64,000 nt of DNA from positions 489,865-553,864 of the forward strand of contig DASRDB010000022.1 of NCBI GenBank assembly GCA_035652815.1, in the 5' to 3' direction. Below are positions 1-7,602 of the stretch, one piece after another. A program made the position numbers and the translations under genes. The notes under the pieces were generated by a model. That model did not search any database. It saw nothing but the letters and a program-made list of their open reading frames with translations, and was not told the origin of the DNA. Positions within the stretch are counted from its first letter, which is position 1; each line of letters starts with the position of its first letter. This stretch comes from DASRDB01 sp035652815 (GTDB lineage Bacteria; Chloroflexota; Ktedonobacteria; Ktedonobacterales; Ktedonobacteraceae).

Positions 1-929
1 CAATAACGGCCTCTATCTGGCATATGTTGAACACACCACTTTCCCCAGAAATTTAGCTTCTCAGGGGTAAATAATTGGCGATGACCGTAAACTTCTGTTG
101 CCTCTTGTTCGTATGGTACAGCTATGATTAAACGATGGCGTGTTACTTGAAGCAGATGCTTTAATGCTTGCGGAAGTTGATCTTCGGTTAAGTGTTCAAG
201 CACATGTATTACAGTTGTGGTATCGAAGCGGCCAATTGTAGGAAAGGTAGGAGCTAACACATCTTGCAAAATGAAATTGATGGGATGTGAACTAACTGCA
301 TGCGCAAGTGTTGAAGAAAGTGTAATTGCATCAGGGTTATTATCGCAGGCAAGAGCGGATAGTTCAAGCTTGTATTCGGTTAAGAGTATGGGTAAGAAGC
401 CGAAGCTAGAGCCGACGTCTAAAAAGCTCTCACCTACAAGTAGTTCGGCGATTCGATGATAGATGGTTGCGAATGGGATGATATAGGAATTTTCTGGAAG
501 TTTAGGTACGGGTAAATTCATATAGATGCGCAGTTTTTCGAGGGTATTTATGCAGAAGCGCAGCCAGATAGTCGGTTGATGACGAGGCGACGAAAATGTA
601 GAGGCAAGTATACCAAATAGTATGGCTCCAAAGATACGTTCTGATGTTATAAATCCCAATGGCCCCAATTCGTGTTCAATCAGGCAGATAAGATCAGCAT
701 CAATCGTTTCCTGGGTAAAGGTATGTAAAAGTACTATTTCATCAGAGCAAGGTTTTTTAGCAGCAACGAAATGAGGCGTTTTCTGTACGTGATAGTTTTT
801 AACCTCAAGTTTGCCGACCTGTTTTTCAACAGCACCAGTATCTACCAGTGCAAGTACAAGGAAATTGCCAATTCTTACACCTTCACGTTTAAGCGGTTTT
901 TGTGTTTTGGCAGAATGAGCCAGTTCCAA
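1..929 (-). CDS. Class I SAM-dependent methyltransferase, MftM-like (3' end beyond window)
   Basis: The minus-strand frame is open from a TTG at 929 to the window edge, giving at least 309 residues with no stop. The TTG follows AAAGGGAAAATAA, a plausible ribosome site, and no ATG lies between it and the upstream in-frame stop near 974. The middle of the protein has a Rossmann motif I (FLDVGSSFGFLPIL), followed by ACDNNP and then FDTTTVIHVLEHL, the post-I region of methyltransferases. The next segment (RHRLIIAVPYEQEATEVYGH) resembles, from memory, the mycofactocin-glycan methyltransferase MftM; the N-terminal half also fits that layout. No other mycofactocin gene is visible, so the substrate is unknown. 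It starts 25 bases after the regulator at 955-2430 ends and is probably cotranscribed with it. Methyltransferase is secure; the MftM assignment is tentative. Confidence 0.75.
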   Translation of the reverse strand, partial: MELAHSAKTQKPLKREGVRIGNFLVLALVDTGAVEKQVGKLEVKNYHVQKTPHFVAAKKPCSDEIVLLHTFTQETIDADLICLIEHELGPLGFITSERIFGAILFGILASTFSSPRHQPTIWLRFCINTLEKLRIYMNLPVPKLPENSYIIPFATIYHRIAELLVGESFLDVGSSFGFLPILLTEYKLELSALACDNNPDAITLSSTLAHAVSSHPINFILQDVLAPTFPTIGRFDTTTVIHVLEHLTEDQLPQALKHLLQVTRHRLIIAVPYEQEATEVYGHRQLFTPEKLNFWGKWCVQHMPDRGRY

Positions 930-954
930 ATTATTTTCCCTTTCTTTGCTTAGT

Positions 955-2430
955 TTACTTAAGGCCCAATTCTACTTGAGACCTCTTAAAGAACATATTG
1001 CTACGTTGATTATGAGGAAAGTACTTTATCAAGTCTTCATGCAAGAACTGAGTAAAGTTTTGGATAAGTTGCACTGATTGGCTGGATTGAACGACGGGCA
1101 GTACTTTTTCAGCAACGGCTAATGCCTCTTCAAGGCGTTTTTGGCGTATTAAACCGCTTGCAAGTGGCAAGGCCGTAGAGGCATAACGCAATCTCCAGGA
1201 AATTGGTAAGCCTTCAAGAGCTTTTTGAAGTTCATTGATCGCATCTTCGTGTTTACCTGGCTTCAATGCACAAATTCCTGCATATTGATGCCAGCTCAGG
1301 TGATCAAATTCTTCATGTAACCCTGGAAAATGATCGAGTAACTTTTCGGATGCCTGAAGTTTGGTATGAGCTTCTTTTGTGTTGCCTATAATTGCTGCAT
1401 TTTCAGCACAAAAAGCTAGTAGACGCGCAGTTAAACGAAAATTCTCGGTAGCAGGTTCTTGAGAAGCCAATTTACAAGCTATCTCCGCAACATGGGTTGC
1501 CCTTGTATAATTGCCTTGTGCTTTCAAAATATATGCCTGCCAGCTTCTATTCTGCGCAATGTCCCAATTAGTATCAGCGTCTAAAGCGATGAAGTAAGCT
1601 CGTTCAAGAACTTTATAAGCATCTTTATAAGACCCTTGAAAATAAAGAGTAGCACCTATCAGGCGATATACTGCTGAGTAGAACATGGAAAGAGTTTCGG
1701 CGGGAAGTAAGTAGTGACTTTGTTTGACTAGCTGAAGAATTGCCTGACTTATAGCAAGCATTTGAGAGTTTCCTATAGTATGGAACAGCTTCCATCCCTC
1801 TCCAATACTCTTGCCAAGCGCCTCAGTGAGTTGTAGTTTCTCCTCTTCAGAAATGCGGTTTTCTTCTGGTAGGACAATCCCGCTTGTAACGGCGGCTGCG
1901 CCCAGTTGTAATAACTTACGGCGTGAAATCTGAGGCAGTTCTTGCGTTGACTGCAATACTACGCGCAGGGCCTCAAGTATGCTTTCAAGCGACCAGCCTG
2001 CTTCAAAGAGATGGCTGAGATGATTGGCGCTGAGTGCGAGCCATGCACCTTGATAGTTTCCCATCACTAGATCAGGCATTTCGCTTAACAGGTCAATTGC
2101 TTCTGTAGAGGTAGGTTGGGCCGAATGCGTTTCTCTCTGGCGTTGAATAGTGAAAGGCGTACTCTGTGAACATAAGGAAACAGACGCTTTGGCTTGAACT
2201 TCCTGTTCATCAATCGGTTGCTTCCAGCCCCGTTCAAACAAACCTAACTCTTGTGACGTTTTGCCAAAATATGCACACAGCAGCCGACGCGATTTGGCAT
2301 TGATAGGAAAGCCCTGCTCGGCCCGGCGAATAGTAGACAAGCCTAGCTTCGTTGCTTCCGCCAGTTCTTCTTGCGTCAGATCATGTTGGAGACGAGCCAG
2401 GCGTAAGGGATGGACCTTCAGCTCACTCAT
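955..2430 (-). CDS. XRE-family transcriptional regulator with TPR-like C-terminal region
   Basis: This is a 491-residue protein. Residues 1-60 form a helix-turn-helix of the XRE/Cro type (LTQEELAEATKLGLSTIRRAEQG). The middle and C-terminal part (about 200-480) is all helical with repeated A/L/Y patterns typical of tetratricopeptide repeats (for example GSYKDAYKVLERAYFIALD). A segment SRRKLLQLGAAAVTSG near residue 170 looks like a degenerate signal or linker seen in Ktedonobacterial TPR regulators. I chose the ATG at 2430, because AGAGGAGGAAG sits 7 bases upstream; an in-frame ATG at 2454 would place that site inside the coding region. It is followed after 25 bases by the methyltransferase and is divergent from the small genes at 2645. 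It probably regulates one or both, but no operator is evident. Confidence 0.82.
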   Translation of the reverse strand: MSELKVHPLRLARLQHDLTQEELAEATKLGLSTIRRAEQGFPINAKSRRLLCAYFGKTSQELGLFERGWKQPIDEQEVQAKASVSLCSQSTPFTIQRQRETHSAQPTSTEAIDLLSEMPDLVMGNYQGAWLALSANHLSHLFEAGWSLESILEALRVVLQSTQELPQISRRKLLQLGAAAVTSGIVLPEENRISEEEKLQLTEALGKSIGEGWKLFHTIGNSQMLAISQAILQLVKQSHYLLPAETLSMFYSAVYRLIGATLYFQGSYKDAYKVLERAYFIALDADTNWDIAQNRSWQAYILKAQGNYTRATHVAEIACKLASQEPATENFRLTARLLAFCAENAAIIGNTKEAHTKLQASEKLLDHFPGLHEEFDHLSWHQYAGICALKPGKHEDAINELQKALEGLPISWRLRYASTALPLASGLIRQKRLEEALAVAEKVLPVVQSSQSVQLIQNFTQFLHEDLIKYFPHNQRSNMFFKRSQVELGLK

Positions 2431-2644
2431 CACTGTGCTTCCTCCTCTACCCATAAGTGTATCTGGCTTCTTTTCCCTTGTCTATGCTTTTTGAGCAAGT
2501 GAACGAAAACTGAACGCTTTTGATCGCTTTTCGGGTGCTAGCTGATTTCTTTTCGTCCACATCTTTTTTGACTTTCTCCTAAACTATCCAGGTAGTTTCC
2601 TGCTAACGAGTGTGAACAGGTAGACCCAGGATAAGGAGAATTGC

Positions 2645-2926
2645 ATGGCTGAACTGTTCAAAAGCGAGGTGGCCTACTTCCGAGAGCAACAGGCGCTTCA
2701 GGAAGAAGCCGCGCAACGTGCTTTGTCCGGGCTGGCGATAGTTGCCAGTCATGAAGCAATCACTGCGCGCATGGAACGGGGCGCGGAGCGAATTTTGCGC
2801 TTAATCCAGGTGGGTAAACATCAAGAAGCTGAGGCCTTGTTGAATTCAGACATGTGGCATCGTGAGCCGTCAGATGTAATCGGTAGCGAGATGGTAGATA
2901 TTCAGGAACGCGCAGAGAAGGAATAG
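2645..2926 (+). CDS. Small hypothetical protein, helical
   Basis: A 93-residue protein that I do not recognise. It starts at an ATG after AAGGAGAATTGC. The sequence is charged and alanine/glutamate rich (QEEAAQRALSGLAIV, ERILRLIQVGKHQEAEALL) and predicts as almost all helix. There is no signal peptide or membrane segment. The gene at 2934 follows after 7 bases and is probably translated from the same message. Real coding is supported by the good ribosome site, the tight spacing and the absence of a competing frame. Function unknown. Confidence 0.6.
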   Translation: MAELFKSEVAYFREQQALQEEAAQRALSGLAIVASHEAITARMERGAERILRLIQVGKHQEAEALLNSDMWHREPSDVIGSEMVDIQERAEKE

Positions 2927-2933
2927 GTGGAGC

Positions 2934-3290
2934 ATGACGAACTACTCTGAGTCTTCTAAAAATCTGCTGTTTAGCATGAATGATCTCCAGGCCCTGCGCA
3001 GCATTATTCGCGGCTATCTTGCGCTGATGCAGCGCACTGTTCCCGCCTCTTTTGAGCGGAGCATGCGCATTTACTGCCTTGAGGAATTGTATCGTCGTTT
3101 CTCAGGCATTCCTTCAGATGCATTAGAGGTGACTATTCCTTTGACGGTTGCGGAAGTCAAGGCGTTGGATGAGGCAATCAAGGGGTTCGCGGGCTTCGTT
3201 CGCCAGCGTGTTCCGGCCAATAGGGAACGGAATGAGGTGATTGGCTCCCTGGAAGGGTTACGCCAGCATCTTGCAAGGATGCTGGCGTAA
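2934..3290 (+). CDS. Small hypothetical protein with internal tandem duplication
   Basis: A 118-residue protein starting at an ATG preceded by AGGTGGAGC, 7 bases after the previous gene. I do not recognise the family. Residues 20-52 and 77-109 align without gaps at a 57-residue offset: both have A-L, I-x-(R/K)-G-(Y/F), V-P-A, E-R, an isoleucine and then L-E-x-L at matching positions. The protein therefore looks like two copies of one helical hairpin joined by a linker (SGIPSDALEVTIPLTVAE). It has no cysteines for metal binding apart from Cys48, no signal peptide and no transmembrane helix. The tail end is convergent with the MFS transporter gene, 32 bases away. Role unknown; a small scaffold or regulator paired with the 93-residue protein is one possibility. 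Confidence 0.65.
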   Translation: MTNYSESSKNLLFSMNDLQALRSIIRGYLALMQRTVPASFERSMRIYCLEELYRRFSGIPSDALEVTIPLTVAEVKALDEAIKGFAGFVRQRVPANRERNEVIGSLEGLRQHLARMLA

Positions 3291-3322
3291 TCCGTGTATG
3301 CACCAGGTGGGTATCTTTTGCC

Positions 3323-4618
3323 TTACGCATTTTCTGATCGACCAGGATTCTTCAACAGGAGAAAGGCTACCAGGGCCATCATGAGCGACAGGGCAACGCC
3401 GATAGCAAAGGTAATTTGTGGGGTGATCCAGAGGCCGACGAGCGCCTGCGTCAAGGGGCCAAGCATGACGGCCAGCGAGATGGCTGAGCCGCGCATACCC
3501 ATGATCTGGCCGCGATTTTCGTCGCTTGTGGCGCTGAGGTAGATGCTGCCCATTGCTGGCTCGACGAAGGCGCTGCCAAGACCTGCCAGGGCCGCACCCA
3601 CTATCAAGAGCGGATAAACCGGGGCCACCAGCATGAACACGAGCAGAGCGCTAAAGAGCAGGCTACCTGTAACGATGAGCGGCTTTTTGGGTAATGTCTC
3701 GGAAAGGCGTCCCAGCAAGAGCGGGAAGACCGCCAGAGCCATACCATAGACGCTGAACAACATGCCATATTGCCCCGCGCTGTAGTGAAGCGCTTTCTCG
3801 AGGAAGAAAGGAAACTGTGGGAACACGAATGGGTAGGTGAAAATCATCCCGAAATCGATCACCAGGAACGGAGCCACAAGCCAGATCAGGTAAGCAATCC
3901 GCAATTCCTTTGGCTTTTGCGTTTTTACCCCGTGATTAGAGCGTTGTGATCTGGCGTCGAGGCGAACGTGTTCGGGCAGAGTTTCTGGCACCATGAAGAT
4001 TGCCAGCAGAGAAGCTGCAAGAGCGATTCCGGCTGAGAACAGGAAGGGGCTGGTAAAGCCCAGGTTTTGATAGAGGAAGCCTCCGAGACCTGGACCGAGC
4101 GCGAAACCAACCGCCTGAGCCGTGGTGAGGAAACCTATCCAACGTCCTTGTCTCGAAAGAGGGATCGTATCACCCACCATCGACATGGCGGTAGGTATCA
4201 CGCCAGAAAGCAACATACCTTCAACAAAGCGGATGGGAATGAACAGCAGCGGCACATTGACGAACGCCAGTAGCAGGTTGGTGACGATAAATCCGGCCAG
4301 TGAGACGAAGAGGATCGGTTTGCGACCAACGCGCCCAGACCAGGTTCCCATTGGTGTGCTGAAAAGGAACATTCCGAGGCCAAATGCTCCTTCCATCAAA
4401 GCCAGCATTTCAGACCCCAGTCCCAGAGCTTGCAAGCGCTGTGGGAAGACAGGAAGAATCACGGAAAAGCCTGTCATCATCAGGGTGACACAGCCAATCA
4501 GAAATACCAGCGCGACACTAATAGAGCGCGATTTCTTAGCAGGGGAAGCCGCAATAGATCTGGCACTCACGATATTTTCCAGAGGGAGGGTATCATGATC
4601 GAGGAGCCTTGTAGCCAT
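3323..4618 (-). CDS. MFS transporter, probable drug exporter
   Basis: A 431-residue membrane protein of the major facilitator superfamily with about 12 hydrophobic segments. The loop after the second segment reads GTWSGRVGRKPILF, the family's conserved G-x-x-x-D/G-R-x-G-R-K signature. The C-terminal half shows a related loop (LLGRLSETLPKKPLI). The start is taken at 4618, since AAAGGACAAACCAG lies directly upstream; a longer reading from 4681 lacks such a site. The gene lies downstream of an HxlR-type regulator on the same strand, and its own promoter carries a palindrome (4721-4735) that matches one in the regulator's promoter. That arrangement suggests a repressible efflux pump. The substrate cannot be told from sequence. 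Confidence 0.82.
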   Translation of the reverse strand: MATRLLDHDTLPLENIVSARSIAASPAKKSRSISVALVFLIGCVTLMMTGFSVILPVFPQRLQALGLGSEMLALMEGAFGLGMFLFSTPMGTWSGRVGRKPILFVSLAGFIVTNLLLAFVNVPLLFIPIRFVEGMLLSGVIPTAMSMVGDTIPLSRQGRWIGFLTTAQAVGFALGPGLGGFLYQNLGFTSPFLFSAGIALAASLLAIFMVPETLPEHVRLDARSQRSNHGVKTQKPKELRIAYLIWLVAPFLVIDFGMIFTYPFVFPQFPFFLEKALHYSAGQYGMLFSVYGMALAVFPLLLGRLSETLPKKPLIVTGSLLFSALLVFMLVAPVYPLLIVGAALAGLGSAFVEPAMGSIYLSATSDENRGQIMGMRGSAISLAVMLGPLTQALVGLWITPQITFAIGVALSLMMALVAFLLLKNPGRSENA

Positions 4619-4720
4619 CTGGTTTGTCCTTTCTGATCTTACCGAAGGCGGCGACAACGTTGCTTTTCTTACCTCTTCCACCCCGGCGCTTGTCGTCCTC
4701 TTTCCTTCTTGTACATATCG

Positions 4721-4735
4721 CTTGCAAATTGCAAG
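4721..4735 (-). promoter_or_regulatory. Putative HxlR operator before the MFS gene
   Basis: CTTGCAAATTGCAAG is a near-perfect 15-base palindrome. On the minus strand it lies just downstream of a possible promoter, TTGGAA, 17 bases, TATATA (about 4777-4744). Its core CTTG-N2-AAWTGCAAG recurs in the palindrome at 5436-5460 before the regulator gene. Inference: both are bound by the HxlR-type protein encoded at 4887-5345. Confidence 0.55.
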
Positions 4736-4886
4736 TGTTGTCTATATAACTGTTCTTCCTGACCATTCCAAAACCGGAAATCGCTTGAGTCAGATATGCC
4801 ATAAGAAAACAGCAAGGCTCACAACGAGAACCCTGCTGCTTTTCCAAGTGAGGCGTTTTATAGCCTTTCCTCTAAGAGAGGTGATG

Positions 4887-5345
4887 TTAGACGAATTGGC
4901 GAATAAGGCTCTTCTCGCCTACAAAAACGGAGCCGCCGTTTTGCACTGTTTCACGAATGAGGCGGATCATTTTCTCTCTATCGGACTTCATTAGCGCAAT
5001 CCAGGCGGCTGGCGCTCCGGTATCTGGATCGTATGCGGCGCTCCAATTCGCCATTTCCACGAGAATAGGAATGAGATCAAGTCCTTTTTCAGTCAGGACA
5101 TACTCATCTTTTCGCTTGTCTTTCTCGGAGGGCTTTTTCATCAGAATGCCCAGTTGTTCGAGGTGGGCGAGACGACTGGCGAGAATGTTGGTTGCCATCC
5201 CCTCTTCTGAAGCTAAAAACTCCCCATATGTTTTCTTCCCAAAGTAGACGATATCACGGATGATTAATAGGGACCAGGGATCGCCGAATGTCTCTAAAGC
5301 AAAGTTGATGGGGCAGTCCGAACGCCTGCGGCGTGTATGCTTCAT
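4887..5345 (-). CDS. HxlR-family winged-helix transcriptional regulator
   Basis: A 152-residue protein with the HxlR signature: Cys near the N-terminus (SDCPINFALETFGDPWSLLI), then FGKKTYGEFLAS, GMATNILASRLAHLEQLGIL (recognition helix) and the wing KDEYVLTEKGLDLIPIL. HxlR proteins act as dimers and often respond to electrophiles or oxidants through the N-terminal cysteine. The ATG at 5345 gives the usual N-terminus (MKHTRRRRSDCP); a GTG at 5354 is in frame and possible. Neither has a strong ribosome site. It is transcribed toward the MFS exporter, and the intergenic palindromes suggest it controls itself and the exporter. The inducer is unknown. Confidence 0.85.
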   Translation of the reverse strand: MKHTRRRRSDCPINFALETFGDPWSLLIIRDIVYFGKKTYGEFLASEEGMATNILASRLAHLEQLGILMKKPSEKDKRKDEYVLTEKGLDLIPILVEMANWSAAYDPDTGAPAAWIALMKSDREKMIRLIRETVQNGGSVFVGEKSLIRQFV

Positions 5346-5435
5346 ATTTTTCACTCAAGGATAGGCCATTCAAGCTTGACAAGACTCACAGTATTCTATT
5401 CTTAAATTCCTTTCTGATTATGGATAGCTTAGCAC

Positions 5436-5460
5436 ACTTACTTGTGAAATGCAAGTAAGT
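5436..5460 (-). promoter_or_regulatory. Putative HxlR autoregulatory operator
   Basis: A 25-base imperfect palindrome. The left arm ACTTACTTG and the right arm CAAGTAAGT enclose a TGAAATG centre. On the minus strand its TTGCAT could be the -35 element with TAAGCT 17 bases downstream, so a bound dimer would block the regulator's own promoter. The core matches the site at 4721-4735. Confidence 0.55.
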
Positions 5461-5490
5461 AATTTTTCACCACACACCGTCGGAACACAC

Positions 5491-5578
5491 CTGTCATGCT
5501 GAGCGCAGCGAAGCATCTACGGCTCGACACACGAATCGTCCGGCACACAAAGATGCTTCGCTGCGCTCAGCATGACAG
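5491..5578. repeat. Double-hairpin intergenic repeat, copy 1
   Basis: Inverted arms 5491-5518 and 5551-5578 are exact complements over 28 bases (CTGTCATGCTGAGCGCAGCG onward). Each arm can also fold alone through ATGC/GCAT around TGAGCGCAGCGAA. It sits between the hxlR-type gene and arginase; it may also act as a transcription barrier downstream of arginase. Related copies are at 17021, 32416, 38629 and 46844. Confidence 0.85.
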
Positions 5579-5666
5579 GCGGGATGGGGTGCGCCTGGAA
5601 AACACCTACCCGTGTCATTCCCTCGCGGGTGGCTTCGGAGAATTTCCCTCTGCAAACATATGACCC

Positions 5667-6584
5667 TTAAAAAATACGCTTGCCAAACGCGCTCAAAATG
5701 AGTTCAGCGGCGAGTTTAGCGGTCTGGTTGGCGTAGTCGAGCGTGGGATTGACCTCAACGATGTCGAGCGAGGTCATTTTGCCGGAGTCGGCGATGAGTT
5801 CGAGCGCGAGATGCGCCTCGCGGTAGGTCAGGCCGCCGCGAACGGGCGTGCCCACCCCGGGAGCGTCCTTTGGATCGACGGCATCCATATCCAGGCTGAT
5901 ATGCAGGCCATTTGTGCCCTGGGTGGCGATTTCTATGGCCTGCTCCATGATAGCGGCAATGCCCAGGCGGTCGATTTCTTTCATGGTAAAGACGTTGACG
6001 CCCACCTCGCGCAAGAAGGCTTTTTCGCCGGGGTCGAGGTCGCGCGAACCGATAATCACCACTTTATGTGGATCAACGGTTGGGCATGAACCATCCAGAC
6101 CAACCAGCCGTTTGTCTCCTATGCCGACCAGAGCGGCCAGGGGCATGCCGTGAACATTGCCCGAGGGCGTCGTTTCATGGGTATTGAAATCGGCATGGGC
6201 ATCAATCCAGATAACGCCCACCGGGCCACGTGCCCGCATTACGCCACAGATAGAGCCGAGCGCCAGGCTGTGGTCTCCGCCGATGACCAGGGGGAAGTCA
6301 TCCGGGCCGCAGCGTTCCTCGACGGTATGCGCCAGGTTCCTGCAAATACTGAGAATTTGCTCGATATGTTTAAGTTTTGGGTCAGAAGGTTCTTCCTGGA
6401 GAATTCTTGGTTGAGGGACGGGAAGATTGCCCTCATCAAAGAGCGTATGGCCGAGCCTGGAAAGTTGTTCGTCAATTGGTGGGGTCAGCCCCATTCCTGC
6501 GTAGCGAATAGCTGTTGGCCCTAAATCTGAGCCACGTGTGCCCGCTCCCAGGTCGCATGGCACGCCGATAAAGTGAATATTCAT
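5667..6584 (-). CDS. rocF: Arginase
   Basis: A 305-residue arginase (L-arginine to ornithine and urea, cytosolic, binuclear manganese). All metal-binding blocks are present: VIGGDHSLALGS, WIDAHADFNT, and HISLDMDAVDPKDAPGVGTP. The N-terminus MNIHFIGVPCDLGAGTRGSDLGP and the mid motif TPSGNVHGMPLA are characteristic of bacterial RocF rather than agmatinase. Length matches the family (about 300). The ATG at 6584 is preceded by AGAGGAAATAAACG. It stands alone on this strand, but RocB, another arginine-degradation protein, is encoded at 12345-14021 beyond an RHS remnant. Together they point to arginine catabolism in this region. Confidence 0.93.
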   Translation of the reverse strand: MNIHFIGVPCDLGAGTRGSDLGPTAIRYAGMGLTPPIDEQLSRLGHTLFDEGNLPVPQPRILQEEPSDPKLKHIEQILSICRNLAHTVEERCGPDDFPLVIGGDHSLALGSICGVMRARGPVGVIWIDAHADFNTHETTPSGNVHGMPLAALVGIGDKRLVGLDGSCPTVDPHKVVIIGSRDLDPGEKAFLREVGVNVFTMKEIDRLGIAAIMEQAIEIATQGTNGLHISLDMDAVDPKDAPGVGTPVRGGLTYREAHLALELIADSGKMTSLDIVEVNPTLDYANQTAKLAAELILSAFGKRIF

Positions 6585-6787
6585 CGTTTATTTCCTCTCT
6601 TCGTCATTGAACAGCGGAATCCTCTACAATTATAAGTTTTTATTGAAGACCTGTCCAGTATGCTCGGGCTAATCAGGGGTGCAAAGGGTGTGCGTCAGAT
6701 TCGTGCGGGGAGAGTTCTTGGAAGCCCCGGTTGTATGCCATTTTATGGAAAACAGCACATTCTCTATTATTTCTTTTCCTACTGCTC

Positions 6788-6817
6788 TTGACAGATGGGT
6801 ATTCTAGTAATTATACT
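6788..6817 (+). promoter_or_regulatory. Putative sigma-70-type promoter before the LuxR-type gene
   Basis: TTGACA (6788-6793), an 18-base spacer and TATACT (6812-6817) make a near-consensus promoter about 100 bases upstream of the frameshifted LuxR-type gene. The remainder of the 335-base gap 6585-6919 holds no other signal I can support. Confidence 0.5.
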
Positions 6818-6919
6818 TGTGCTAAGACCGCTTGCCACTTCTTCTACCTGTTTTGTCGCATTGGGGGCGACAAAGCGAAGCGGTTGAAAACGTTCCACTA
6901 CAGTCAGGAGCCACCTTAC

Positions 6920-7602
6920 ATGGAACACCGCCGGAACAGACGGAAATCCTTGTCTCATTCTTCAACTGATGACCCATCTTTTCGTGCCAGTTCTCACGTT
7001 TTCTCAGGAGAGGAGATAGATTATCGAGAACTCTTTCTGCGCGTAAATCACCTGCTTAACCGAATGCAGACATCGCGGTCCGGTACCATTAAAAGCGTTA
7101 TCCAGGAGATTGCGTGTCTACTATCCGACCAGGCCCGTATTATTTGGATGCCAATGCGTCCTGAGCCAGGAGCATATTTTCTCCCTATCGAGTTCAATGG
7201 CTATTGTTATGGCTATCTTGTTTTAACAGATTCACTTGTCCTTGATATGGGGTCGCAGTTGCGCTGGCAAGATACTGCGGTCTGGCATTGTACACCCTTG
7301 AGGTGACAAACTATTTCCAGAGCCATTATCCACTCACATCCTACAGGTTGACCCGGAACCTGAAAAAGCGTGAGCGTGAAGTTCTGGCATTCATGTGCCA
7401 GAACTATACGCCGGAGGCGATTGCGGAGAAGTTGCATTTGTCTCTCCGTACCGTCCACAAGTATCGAGAATGTATTTATAATGCGCTGGGCGTTCATTCC
7501 TTGCATGAGGCTATTCTCGCTGCTTTTGTATTACGGCTCTATTCACCCGTCGAGGATCTGGCCCCGCAAGTGACAATACTTCCTTCTCTAGAAAGGGAAT
7601 AA
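6920..7602 (+). pseudogene. LuxR-type HTH protein, frameshifted
   Basis: Start ATG at 6920 follows AGGAGCCACCTTAC. The first frame runs to 7306 but switches family after residue 110: the sensible continuation is in another frame (GVAVALARYCGLALYTLEV onward, to 7602). The switch lies at the four-G run 7249-7252, where one extra G would restore a single 228-residue protein. The N-terminal part looks like a degenerate sensory domain; the C-terminal 75 residues are a LuxR/GerE helix-turn-helix (KREREVLAFMCQNYTPEAIA, LHLSLRTVHKYRECIYNALG). Inference: a transcription regulator inactivated by a one-base deletion, unless this is a sequencing error in the G run. It directly abuts the RHS remnant. Confidence 0.7.

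Noticed and set aside
2645..3290. Toxin-antitoxin pair
   Set aside because: Size and tandem layout fit loosely, but neither protein shows a known toxin or DNA-binding antitoxin motif.
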